Below, in pieces: positions 38,113-55,010 of a stretch of 64,000 nt of DNA. Positions within the stretch are counted from its first letter, which is position 1. Every line of letters begins with the position of its first letter. The notes below the pieces were generated by a model. The model ran no database searches, was not told the DNA's origin, and saw only the letters and a program-made list of their open reading frames with translations. The position numbers were made by a program, and so were the translations under genes. The DNA is from Limanda limanda (Eukaryota; Chordata; Actinopteri; Pleuronectiformes; Pleuronectidae): NCBI RefSeq assembly GCF_963576545.1, contig NC_083656.1, positions 8,064,811-8,128,810 of the forward strand, written 5' to 3'.

Positions 38113-40888
38113 TCCAAAGTAATTATATCAAGAAATTGGGAGAACAGATTGGGTTTTCTCTCGTAGTTAACTGTTGGTAGTGGTGCATTAAAACCGGCTT
38201 GATTCAACCATCGGAGTTTGTACCTGTTGATTGGTCATGCTGCTGTGCCCGCGTGTGTGCGTTTGCGTGTGTGTGTGCACATGTGTTGTGTGCATGTGTA
38301 CATATACGCCCACACTCCAATCAAACTTGTAGACAAAATGAAATGAGCTAACGCACTACAAATCCAAAATAAAATCCATTGCCTTACAGCCTCTTATCCT
38401 CGCTCTGATCAATATGCATGCAATCAAACTTTTTGCCAGCATTACCTCAACCACTATACCCATCGATTGAGTCCATTGATTCTAACGTTCAGCCTCCTTT
38501 TAGGAGCAGAGGGTATGGATATTTAGCGCTAGAGACCCCATCTGGCCATCTTTGTGAACTTTGACCTTCGTGCTAATCCTAAAACAAAAGATAGAACCAA
38601 TACAGTCAGACCTGGACTCGTCCCCGGGGGTTAGACACAAACAGCAGGGTGCCAGCAGACTCAGAAACTTAGGCTAATAGGCTCGTCTATTTGGGTGATT
38701 TGGAAATAAGAAGATCCAGTTTCATATGCAACTTCGGCACAAAGTCTGCATAGACACAGTTAACAGAAACACTGGTTTGAAATGAGAGAGATTAGATCAA
38801 GAGCAGGAGACATGAAGACAGAGCCGGACAGGGAGAAAGACGGAGTGACGCAGGGGTCAATTAGCGTGGGGCAGCCAGGACCGGGGTCTAGTGGGGGATT
38901 GGCGTTCAGTGAGGCAGCTCACTGATGTGCCGCCAGGCCCTTTGAAGGGATTATTAACACATTTTGATTACTCTGGTCCAGTTGTCACAAAAAATATAAC
39001 CTCCATCAGGACTATAAAAACTGGGCGGCCCTTTTCTTCTCTCGCCTCCCTCGTGTTGCTGCTCCCCTCGCTCCCCACAGTTCCTCCCATCGCCCTGGGC
39101 TGGACTGGCTCAAAGCAATCCACTAATTACAGCCTCAGACATCTTGACGAATGGACTAACACACTATCAGTCTAATAGAGAATAGACAGACTCTTCAACA
39201 CACAGAAAAAACTCTGTACTGGCAGTGTGAATGAAGTTTAAGAACATACACTGTGAGAGATTTGAAAACTTTCATCGTAATTGCCTGTGCCAATATGTAT
39301 TAACAAAACTAGCTTTACTGGTATTGACAAACCAGTTTTTACATTTTGATCCAGGTTTCAGGATCTTTGACTGTAAGAGTCTAAAGAGATCGATGGTTCA
39401 ATCCCCAAAATCCTCTATTAATACCACTGTATCTGACATATCCACCAATTCCCATTAATTGCCAGGTTTATCAAGCTACTTTTAACAATGCTGGGACACA
39501 TTCTGCTTTGCCTATTTATACAATATTGAATTGAGAACTAACGACAGGAAGCATTTTTATCAATATATATTTTTGTACCCACAGAAATGGGTTAGGACGA
39601 GAATTAGAAACCTCATGACTGAAGTGAGCACTTAAGTCCTTTAGTGGTGGTCTTATAATTTCATACTTACACCTAGAAATTGACATAATACAAACTTAAC
39701 ATGAGAAACCTGAGGGGAGTTCACAGAGGGTGTGCTCTCCCCTCACACCGTGATGACCATGTAGCACAGCTTTGGTGGCTGCAGATGGCCAAAAATAAAA
39801 AGGTCGGTAAATATGTCAGTTGCATCTATATTGAGCGAGCAATGCATTTTAGCAAAACAGGTTTCAGACTTGGGGAAACACTGTGTTCGAGGACTGTAGT
39901 AATTAAGACTACAGCCGGGGCTAAAGAATAAGGGAGACATTATTTAAAACTTCACCACTGTCATATTTTTCAATTTAAAATATCAACTATTATATCTATA
40001 TTATATATAGAAGTAAAGAAAATGACATGTAAAAAATACAAGTAAAATGTCAGTCAAATGGTAAAATCGAGCCAATTATATCTTCAGAACCAAGAAATAT
40101 AGAATTATATATTTTAGGGTGTAAGAGGTCAGGTGGCAAGTTTACACTAAAAGCCTTCACACCAGTTCTTCAATCGAAACCAGTGTGGATGCTAAAGGAT
40201 TATCACGTTCTGTTATATCTGTTCCATCAAAATGATCTGGTGTGATACTAAACTGACCGGAGAAACATGAATCCTGCTGATTTCCAGTATATTTTACCTT
40301 GGAAAAAAAATGGAGCAGCCGACTCTGTGTCTCGTTAGCGTTTGTGCTTTTGACTTCTGAGATGCGCACGCTTACCCAGCTTCACACCCTGTCACCTCAA
40401 GACTAAATGAAAACGATGCTAGCAGACAAGCAAACACACATTTCCTCTGTGAATAAAGCTTCTTTTCCAGGAACTGAGTTGAAAGATTTGGATAGGGAAA
40501 CAAAAGACATCAACAACAGAGAAATGAAAATAAACTCAGCGGCGTCTGGAAAAGAAAGGACAGAATCGAGTAAACGGAGGAGTGACTTTCAATTCGAACC
40601 TTAGCATCATTTACTGTGATAAGCACAGCTAATACATTAGAGGGAATGCTTCTCTTTGTAGACCATTAACTACATATCCTGTTTGTGAAATGTATATTCA
40701 TAAACAGACTGAGGACTGAGCAAATGGGCCATTTCCAAATACACACATGATCTGTGGAAAGGGCCAACATAGTTGACATCAAAGCGTCCAGAGTGTGAGA
40801 GGTAAAAGTAGGCCAGGCCACGGCCTGGGAGAGAAATGGAGAGGATACAGAGGGTAGGGAAAAAAAGAGAGAGGAGACCATGTACGGA

Positions 40889-40936
40889 TGAAGAGAGGGA
40901 GAGAGGGATAGAGAGAGAGAGAGAGAGATAGAGAGG
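40889..40936. repeat. GA-rich repeat
   Basis: GAGAGAGGGAGAGAGGGATA followed by a (GA)n run and a GATA end; homopurine on the plus strand. Confidence 0.93.
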
Positions 40937-41132
40937 TTGGTCCCAGGCTGGGAGGAGCTCAGGTGCGAGTTGTGAGGAGGCACCTTCTGTTCGTGGCTCT
41001 GAGGCCCCAGTGCGGACAGAAGAGGGGCCCAGACAGACATAGGCCCCTCTTGTTTGGCCCAAATAAATCCAGGTGGCTCAAGACGCGTGCCCTCGTCACT
41101 CAAGGCAACTTTGCCCCTTCTCACTATCTCTC

Positions 41133-41152
41133 ACACGCACACACACACACAC
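41133..41152. repeat. Short (CA)n
   Basis: About ten CA units with one CG interruption just before. Confidence 0.9.
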
Positions 41153-42130
41153 TTTAATTTGATCATATAATATCAAATGATTCTACTGAGTCACAAATAG
41201 TATATTAGTAAACAAATCTATCTCTTACCTGAGTTGTTTAACATATAAACCAGTTTAATGGACTTCCTTTGTTTTTGTATATTGCACTGATCTTCTCATT
41301 TTACTGCAGTAAAGTGGTTCCTTGCTATTTTATGGAACAGATGTAACATCCGAGCTTATGGTGTTGCAAAGGTAGCAACCAAAAAAAATCAAAGAAGAAT
41401 AAACACAATAACATTCATTGTACTTGAATCTCATCAACAAAAACTCATCAGTGAAAACCCAGCCCCACGAAAGGTAACTTGAAGAGATTAAACATGGCGA
41501 AGAACAAGATTCGCTTGAGAGGTGACCACTTTCCCAACAGTTTAGGATCAGAGGGCTCTTGGATTTCTGTTCCGCTGTTGACATTTACGATCATTGTACA
41601 ACCAGCAGGCATAGTGGGATGCTCCTCTCCAGTTTAGGATTGCACTGTGGCCACACACGTCTGTCCCGACTGTGGGATTTGGTTTTTCTGAAGGGCTTCA
41701 CTGCAGCTGACACAGAGAGGCAAGGGGAGCTGTTTCTTATGACGGACATTCAAGCACTAACAATACAGTGCAGATTATGTGAAACATGATGAAAGATAAT
41801 GACTTTTTTTTTTTTTAGCTTAGACTGTGACAGAAATGACCTGCATCCCTCTGAAGATCATCTTGACAGATGCACCAAAAATCTCAACTCCTCCATAAGA
41901 AAAGATGCTCAAAGCGCTCAAATCAATTACATCAAAGCCGGAGCTCACATATCGAGACTTGTTAAGTTAACTGTAGTCATATCACAAAGGTAGGGTGCCG
42001 GAGCCATTGCTGTCACTTGACGACGCTTGCGTCTAAATTGGGAGTGAAGGCCTCCCCAGGAGAGATGGGCCAACCTGTCACCGAAGACTGAGGGAGCAGA
42101 CACGCACACACACGCACACACACACGCGCA

Positions 42131-48170
<6,040 letters not shown>

Positions 48171-48179
48171 GGTGTCAAA

Positions 48180-48700
48180 GATAATGGCGATTTATTGCAG
48201 TGCGTGGCTTTCTCATTGCCCCTCCCGCACCCCTTTCCAATCGTCCCTCCACCCCTCCTCCTCCCTCAAACAGATTAAAATTAAGCCGTAAACATGTGAG
48301 GATGGAATTAACACATTTAGCGAGTCTCCTCTTCCCACATCCCATTTTCGCTCCAGAGCGGCTGATCCCCGCTGCCGAACGTGGGTGCAATTTTAATGAC
48401 TCGCAACGTTTTTGAAGTCCACATGAAAAAAGTGCCGCTCGCCGTTTGTGGCGGCGCTAGATATGGCTGGGCCATGGCCAACCATGATTGGGGGGACACG
48501 TGCCGCCGACTCGGACTCCAGGCTCTTCGATAGGATCGGTGTCATTTTCCTCTCCACGATAAGACGCCTTGCTGACAAGGTCCGATTAGGAGAGAAAAAA
48601 TCATTATTGCTACGCCTTTCATCCACCGGGGGTTTACCGATAAACAGCTCACCCACGGCTAGATATTCTGAGAGCAAGATGTTAGGCATTGAAGCATATA
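48180..48700. promoter_or_regulatory. CpG-dense block, candidate intronic promoter or enhancer
   Basis: About 20 CpGs by eye in 48350-48590, against sparse CpG in the flanks. Motifs seen: a C-rich Sp/KLF-like stretch and CCAAT near 48238, an ATTGG (reverse CCAAT) at about 48486, the E-box CACGTG near 48498, GTAAACA near 48289, and the palindrome GGCCATGGCC at about 48471. An open frame of 106 codons on the plus strand has no recognisable domain. Could be an alternative promoter, a noncoding-RNA promoter or an enhancer. Confidence 0.35.
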
Positions 48701-50120
48701 TATTTAGGAAATGTGGTTTCAGGCAGAATTTGGGGCCATTTTATAATAATTATTTTCCTTTAAAATAGCTATAGAGAAGAAAAAAACATACTTTTCCTTT
48801 AAAACATATTTTTAAGAAAGGCCTTCTTTCTCCACAGCTACAAACTCAAGCTGTGAAATATTTAAGTCCGAGATCTCGGCTCCATTAATCAAACAATTAT
48901 CAAATAACGTTATATTCTTTTTGAACACAATGCAACATGCCGATTGTATCAGCCTACAAAAAAGTGATTTATTATGCTATACCTCAAGGAAATCCACTTT
49001 AGCAAACTGTCCTTTAAAAGAGGGAAATAATAAGAGATGCTTAAAATATTCAAACTACATTGTAGAACAGAGGGAATAAACTAAAAATAAAGAAGCGAGA
49101 AAAGATTCTGCCACGTTTAATAGGAAAAGATTTACATTGCATATATACTGTATATATTTCTAAACATTGTTCATATGTGACTTAAATAAATACTTAACTT
49201 CCAACTGGTGTATTACCACTGATACAAGACCTAAAACTAATGATTCAAAACATGAGAAAACTGCTTTGTTAAAAAGCATGAAAATTAACCAAAAAGTTAA
49301 AATTACTTTAAAATGTCTTTATTTGTGACAAAGACTGTATTTACTTTAGTTGTTTTCAAAAAATTGTCATTCCAAAATAATCTAAGTTATATTTTAAAGG
49401 ATTTATTTGTCTTGATTATTTTATTTTATAAACGAAATTATAAGTATTATAATTTTAAAATACTTATTAAGATTATCTAAAAAAAAAAAATCCATTAGAG
49501 CTATTTATAGATTCTGCTTAAAATAACACTTGGGCTCCTTAAATGTGACTGATTATGTAATTTAAGTGTTCGCGTATGGATTTGAGGAGTGAGCTCCACT
49601 TTGGTGGTCCAGCACCAAAAGAATGATGGAGTCTGATCTTTGGAGGTAACAGGGAGAAATAAAGCGAGTGGGAGAGAAACAGAGAAAGATGCAGGGGGAG
49701 AGATAGAGCGTCGGGACAAACGTGTGCTGTGTTACTGGGCCACTCCAGCGCCCATGGACTCTCAGCAAGACTCAAAGCCACGCTCGGCTTCAAAAGGGAG
49801 CCATGAAGATTTTTTTTTTTTATGTTTACAAAAACATATTTATTTATTTCTCGTCACTCTGTCATTTATCTATTTATTTCTTGCTGTCCCAGAATCCCTT
49901 GCTCTGCCACTGGAATCATGTTCGATGACGCCGGCGAAGTTGCCCTCCCTCTCCCCCCCCCCCTTTCCCTTTTAATACCACGGCAGTTGAAAATCAAACT
50001 GCTCTAAAACAAACTGATGTACTCTTTAATACAGTCGTCACATCATCACAGGCTCCTCACGTGTCTGCCTTGGTGACAACTGCAGGGCTGCTTAGCTTAG
50101 CCCAGCGATCGCTGCCACTT
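48701..50120. other. AT-rich intronic sequence
   Basis: Very low GC at 48730-49500; the remainder is ordinary. Nothing recognised. Confidence 0.6.
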
Positions 50121-50169
50121 TGTTGGTCGGGGGGGGGGGGCGTGAGAGTGGGACGGGAGTGTAAAGGGA

Positions 50170-50470
50170 AGAGACAGAAAGAAAAGTCCCCTGGATCATG
50201 GTTGAGTCAGCAGCACCTTTGATTGACAAGGTCTAATCAGCTTATCTCCATCCTAATAAAGTTGCTAGCCTGCGGTGTTGCTCTCTACCTGGCATGGTGT
50301 GAACTTTGGGCTCGGCTGGGGCCCCCGAGGGCCCGGCTCAGACCCTCTCTGCTTATCTAAACGGCACTGAAATCAATCCCTAATGAGCTGTTTTCATTTT
50401 GCAGGATTGATTTCAGGCCCCTAAACACCAAGAACACTTGCCTAAGAAGTCGTCTCAGCCTCTTGCTGGC
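50170..50470. promoter_or_regulatory. Candidate enhancer with TCF, MAF/AP-1 and GATA sites
   Basis: Within about 60 bp: TGAGTCAGCA (50203-50212, AP-1/MAF type), CCTTTGAT (50216-50223, TCF/LEF consensus), CTAATCAG and TTATCT (50242-50247, GATA). A second TTATCT is at 50353-50358. The sequence is unique and follows a G12 run. Motifs are direct observations; activity is inferred. Confidence 0.35.
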
Positions 50471-53400
50471 CACCTTTAAAATGCAGAGCAGCAAGGCTTT
50501 TGTCTGTCTCCGGCTTTGTTTCATTTTGCCACCATTGCTAAAATATTTGTGTCGGCTGAACAAATATAAATGGGGATGAATTTTCAAAGTAAACTCGCTC
50601 CACATTCCCACTTCATTTAGTAAGTTGTAATATGTAAAATCATTGCCAATGAGATGCATTTGTAGAAACTGGTGATTGTTTTTTGTTCTATAAAAATAAA
50701 AGACTTTACATTTTCAGATCAAATGATTTAAAAATAAATGTATCAAACGTGAATGGTTCAAACTGCAGTGGTTTCTTGCAGACATAAAGCTATTGACCTA
50801 CAATCTAAGTTTAAAGTTCACAATGACAATTGCGTCCTAAAACAATTGCACATTTACAGAACAATCTGCAAACAGCTGCTCTATGCTGACACTACAAAGC
50901 AAATGTAATATAAAGCTGTTCAGTCATCAGATTTATGCTGGTAAACAACAAAAAATATTAATTAGCATAACTCTGAAATTTAGCAGGAGTTTGATGGAAC
51001 AATTTTTAGCCATGTTCCGTGTGAACTCAACTCAACTCTCTCTCCTTCCATGAATAATAATCAAAAAGGTGGAACAGCCAATCATTGCTACTCAGATGTC
51101 TTATCTGTCATGCAATCTATTTCTAAACAAGCAATCATAAATCATTCAATATCTTTTCAACTGCGGAGGGAAGGACTCAAATCTGGCATGTCTTTGATTT
51201 AACATCAGTCAAGTCTCCACATTTGGGCATTTCAAATGCCCCTGACTCAAATGTCTTTAAATTGGCTAACTGCATGCCCTCCCTTTTTATTTAGGGCCCT
51301 CTTTAACTGGGCTAGCCCCCATGTCTGCTTGTTGCTAAGTCTGGGGCTTTTAAGTCGCTGCTCCTCACTAATGAAGTTCTATACTTTATTTATGAGACAA
51401 ACAGAGGACCCTAGTTCTTGAGGAGTGCATGTGGTAAATAGCTCTGCATGTCCAGAGTCTCATCAATGCCCCCCTGAGGGCTTTCACAGCTTTTGGCAAG
51501 CTTTTGTTTTCACTAAAAACAATGGGAACATTGAGAATGGTAGAAAAAGAAATGCTAGATTTGATAAAAAATGCTACGATGTGAAGCTTTATCTATTCTT
51601 AGAGCTAATAACTCGTCTTTTTCCCCTTAAGTAGGACCTAGAAGCATCCTGGCTTTTTTGTTCCTGGTCATTAAGAGATATATTGTCGGCGCTGCAGAGA
51701 AAAGGAGCAAAACTGAGTTTCTACGCCATTTCTTTGTTCAGGATCTATCTCTTTGAAATAAAAATGTCTTTTAGTTCCACTTCCCCCATTGGTCAATGAC
51801 AGTTCTTAAGGACTGCTATGTCATTTTGGATAAAAGATGCAACTTTGAATTACTGCAAAAATAATGACGCTAAACTGCCCTTCGTGGAAAAAGTGCAGCT
51901 TAGAAGTCTGAGGAGAGTTGAGGTCTGTGGCGAGGAAAGCATTTCCAGTTTTACTATAGAGGGTCTGATTGGAGAAACACTTAACACTCTAATTATTCTT
52001 GTTTAACGGCTATGGATGCCACACCTCTGTGTTATAACTCAAAGCCTGTTCCTCGAACTGCCAGTGCCATTTTCATAATGTGCATGAATAAAGCGCGGAG
52101 CACTTCTTAGACTTTTGTTTTATTATTGTGCATTTGTTTGGTGTGAAAGAGAAGCAACGACAATAAATGCAGCCTTTGTTGGACGATGAAAGTAAACAAT
52201 TTAGCTTCTGCAAACACACAAGTCCCAGCCCTGGCTGCGCTGCATCCGAAAATATTATAAGAACGACGGCAGGACTAGGATCTGAACGGTGCAGGATTTA
52301 CCAACGATGTCTGAGAAAGTGTTGTGACGAGCCGCCGCGGAACCACAGGAGTAAATATATAGTTTGAGACGACTGAACAACACTAAATTAAAGAGCAAAC
52401 TGAATTTGGGATTGGATGGCAAACCCCAACAAACTTTGTGAAAACCCAATGGATAAATATGGCTTCCGAATGTTTGTGCCCAGTGTGTTTGTTAAATTTG
52501 AGTTTGGCGTACATAGTAATTAGTCTGGTGGAGGAGAGCATATGCGTGGCTTATCTATGCTCTTTGTGCAGACGTATTCTCGGGGTTTTAACCCAGAGAC
52601 ACTGCCATTTCAGGTTGTGCATCTGAGCGGAGGGTTGGTATCGACAGCAGAGTAAAGGAAGGGGTCATGGATTAAAGACGCAGGGGCGAAGCTTCCCCAC
52701 CAAACCACAAACACACCCCACAGCTGGTGTGGACCAAGCCAAGTGTGTGGGACCAAGGCAGGATAAACGAGTATTGTTCTTAGCTCGCCGCACACACGGT
52801 GGATGAGACAGCAACCGGTGACACCGGGTCAAGGGGCATGTGGCCGACTAGGGCGGGAGAAACTGCCGGGCCCAGGAGGTACTGAACACTGCTAAGCCAT
52901 GGCCCACATCTTAAACACCCTGCGTGCTGGGAGGAAAAACATCAAAATGCGCCCGCTCTAGTGGAAGATCCGACTGGATAGAATTAAAAATGTGTCGGCT
53001 GTCGCAGAATTTGACACAGTCGAGAAACTCGGATACCGGCAGGGATCATCTGAGACATTTGAACCAACATTTTTTAAGCAGAGAATGCAGATTGTATTTA
53101 TGAATTTGTGAATGCAAGTTACAGAGAACATCAAAAGCCGGTGGTCTGCGTGCGAACCTTCCTTGACTTGAATTATTAAATCTGTCGATGTCGCACATGC
53201 CAGCCACCCCGCGATTATAGTGTAAATTGACAAACTTTTTCAAAACTACAACGGAAGCCACAGAAAGCTGGTTGATGCTTCAAGAATGAGCTTTGATACA
53301 TCTCTGAGGAATACACTGTGCCTCGATAATGTGGGGACTGTCAGCGAGGAAGACAGGAAGGGAAGAAAATATGCTAACTGGTTAAATCTATTTAAGATCC

Positions 53401-53744
53401 CAATGAGCCTTTTTTCCTATTTTGAGATAATAATAAAACCCGTCCTTGATAATGAAGAAAATTGAGTTTGTGTGTGTTTTCGGATGATTTATTTAGAAAG
53501 TGATATTACGGGTTTTTCTTCTTCCTCCTGCAACCCTGAATTAAGAACTTCAGGAGGAACGCTGACGTTTATTTTCATAGACCCCCCCCCCTGTCTGTTT
53601 ATCTTTAAAAAATAAAATAAACACCACCCACCCATAACACATGCATACACAACACACACAGACGCACACAGATATATAGCAATGCATGAATTTTCTTCGG
53701 AAGCAGAGGAAGTGGAAGCGGAGCCCGATCTGTCGCCTCTACAC

Positions 53745-53788
<44 letters not shown>

Positions 53789-54025
53789 GGCTTGTCTTTT
53801 GATGTTCTCCCGAAAATGTCATCAGGCGTCAAGGAAAGAGGTTGCTTTTTTTTACACACACATACCCCCCCCCGCCCCCAAACACATATCAACCTACCTC
53901 GCATATGAGCAAGACAATTTGCTGTCGTTCACTCATCCTCACCACTATCTTGAACCCCCACCCCCCCACCCTCCGCCCAACACCACCCCACTCCTTCCCG
54001 ACCCAATCCAAAACAGAATACGCAC
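50471..54025. other. 35.2-kb intron, donor-side part
   Basis: Unique sequence. 51220-51420 and 52900-53250 look compositionally non-random but carry no decisive mark. The CT array at 53749 and C-rich stretches at 53865-53990 lie close to the exon 54026-54110 donor. Confidence 0.55.
53749..53785. repeat. (CT)~18 microsatellite
   Basis: Pure CT array on the plus strand, so the vti1a transcript carries GA repeats about 240 nt downstream of the 54026-54110 donor. Confidence 0.97.
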
Positions 54026-54110
54026 CAGTTTCCACTGCTATCTGGTAGCCGGCCTCCAGTCTCCGCGATGACCTTTCTATCTTCTCTGTGTTGTCCAACA
54101 GATGCGCTCT
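54026..54110 (-). CDS. vti1a: vti1a exon: start of SNARE motif
   Basis: The minus strand encodes 28 codons plus one base. They begin RAHLLDNTEKIERSS and continue RRLEAGYQIAVET, equivalent to residues 122-149 of mammalian Vti1a-beta. Mammalian Vti1a has RL where this protein has KI; otherwise the match is essentially exact. This is the N-terminal half of the Qb-SNARE helix. Vti1a pairs with syntaxin-16/syntaxin-6/VAMP4-type partners at the trans-Golgi network and endosomes. The acceptor is TTGTTGCAG after a T-rich tract. The donor is GTGCGT, with C rather than A at position +4. The phase 1 end leaves a G that joins AA of the next exon to make Glu150. A 35.2-kb intron follows. Very sure of identity and borders. 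Confidence 0.97.
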
Positions 54111-54654
54111 CTGCAACAAATAAGAGAAAAAAATAAATAAAGCCAGCGAAACAAACAAGGAGAAAAAAAAATTGATTGAGAGGGCTGGGAACCATTTCAA
54201 AGAAACACATCAACACTGTCACCTAAACAGACAGACCACATCCACAGCGACAACATAATGCAGCCAGGTTGGCAATAACCTTCATGGATGACAATGTGTT
54301 ATATGCTGATGGAATATCAAGCATATGCATGTTGAGGCTGACAATATCAGATGTGTTGCTGCCTTATCTTGGACATGAAAACAAGAACAACTTTGAGGTG
54401 TGTTGCCTCCTTGTATTGTTTCACAACAGAGCCTTCTGCTGCGCGTGGGGAAGAGTTAAGGCAGGAGGGTGCAAATCAAGATGAAATCACATTTAATTTG
54501 CAGCTTTCGCAGCAAGAGGAAAAATCCTGTTCAGGGGAAAGCTTTCACCTGGAGAAGGGAGTTAAGAGAAAATCAACCGTAACCCCCTCGACTGTAGACA
54601 ATAATGCAACATATAAAGTTAAATAAATAACCAGAATGGCACTCAGTAGAGCGC
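54111..54654. other. Intron upstream of exon 54026-54110
   Basis: Starts with the acceptor TTGTTGCAG and its T-rich tract (A-rich on the plus strand). Otherwise unremarkable up to the inverted-end element. Confidence 0.65.
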
Positions 54655-55010
54655 ATTCCTCCGCCAAGGCCCAACAGTCCCATTAGATTCATTAAAGCTG
54701 CGCTGAAATTCACACACTCATATATATCAGTCTCAGAGTGTTTTATTAAATCAAGAGCCATGAATCGTTCCCCGGGAAAATTGTAAAATATATATTAATA
54801 ACTATCTTGCAATAATAAAGAGAGTGAAAATAATTGATCTGGATCCACACCTAAATTTAATGGGTTCTTCCCTGACCCTTCTACCAAGTTTCTGGGGATA
54901 TGTGTTCAGGTTTTTTTGGGTATAATCTTGCTTACAACCAAACAAACATAGAAATCAAACAACAACCAACGTACAGGGGTGAAAACATAACCTAGTTGGC
55001 AGAGGTGATT
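54655..55010. mobile_element. Degraded non-autonomous element with inverted ends, copy 2
   Basis: A second, diverged copy of the 11584-11956 element, in the same orientation. The left end is ATTCCTCCGCCAAGG and the right end TTGGCAGAGGTGATT. Interior blocks shared with copy 1 include ATATATCAGTC, TTCCCCGGGAAAA, GGGTTCTTCCCTGACCC, ACCAAGTTTC and CAGGGGTGAAAACATAA. It is about 356 bp, non-coding, and sits about 0.55 kb upstream (in transcript order) of the 54026-54110 exon acceptor. Confidence 0.7.
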
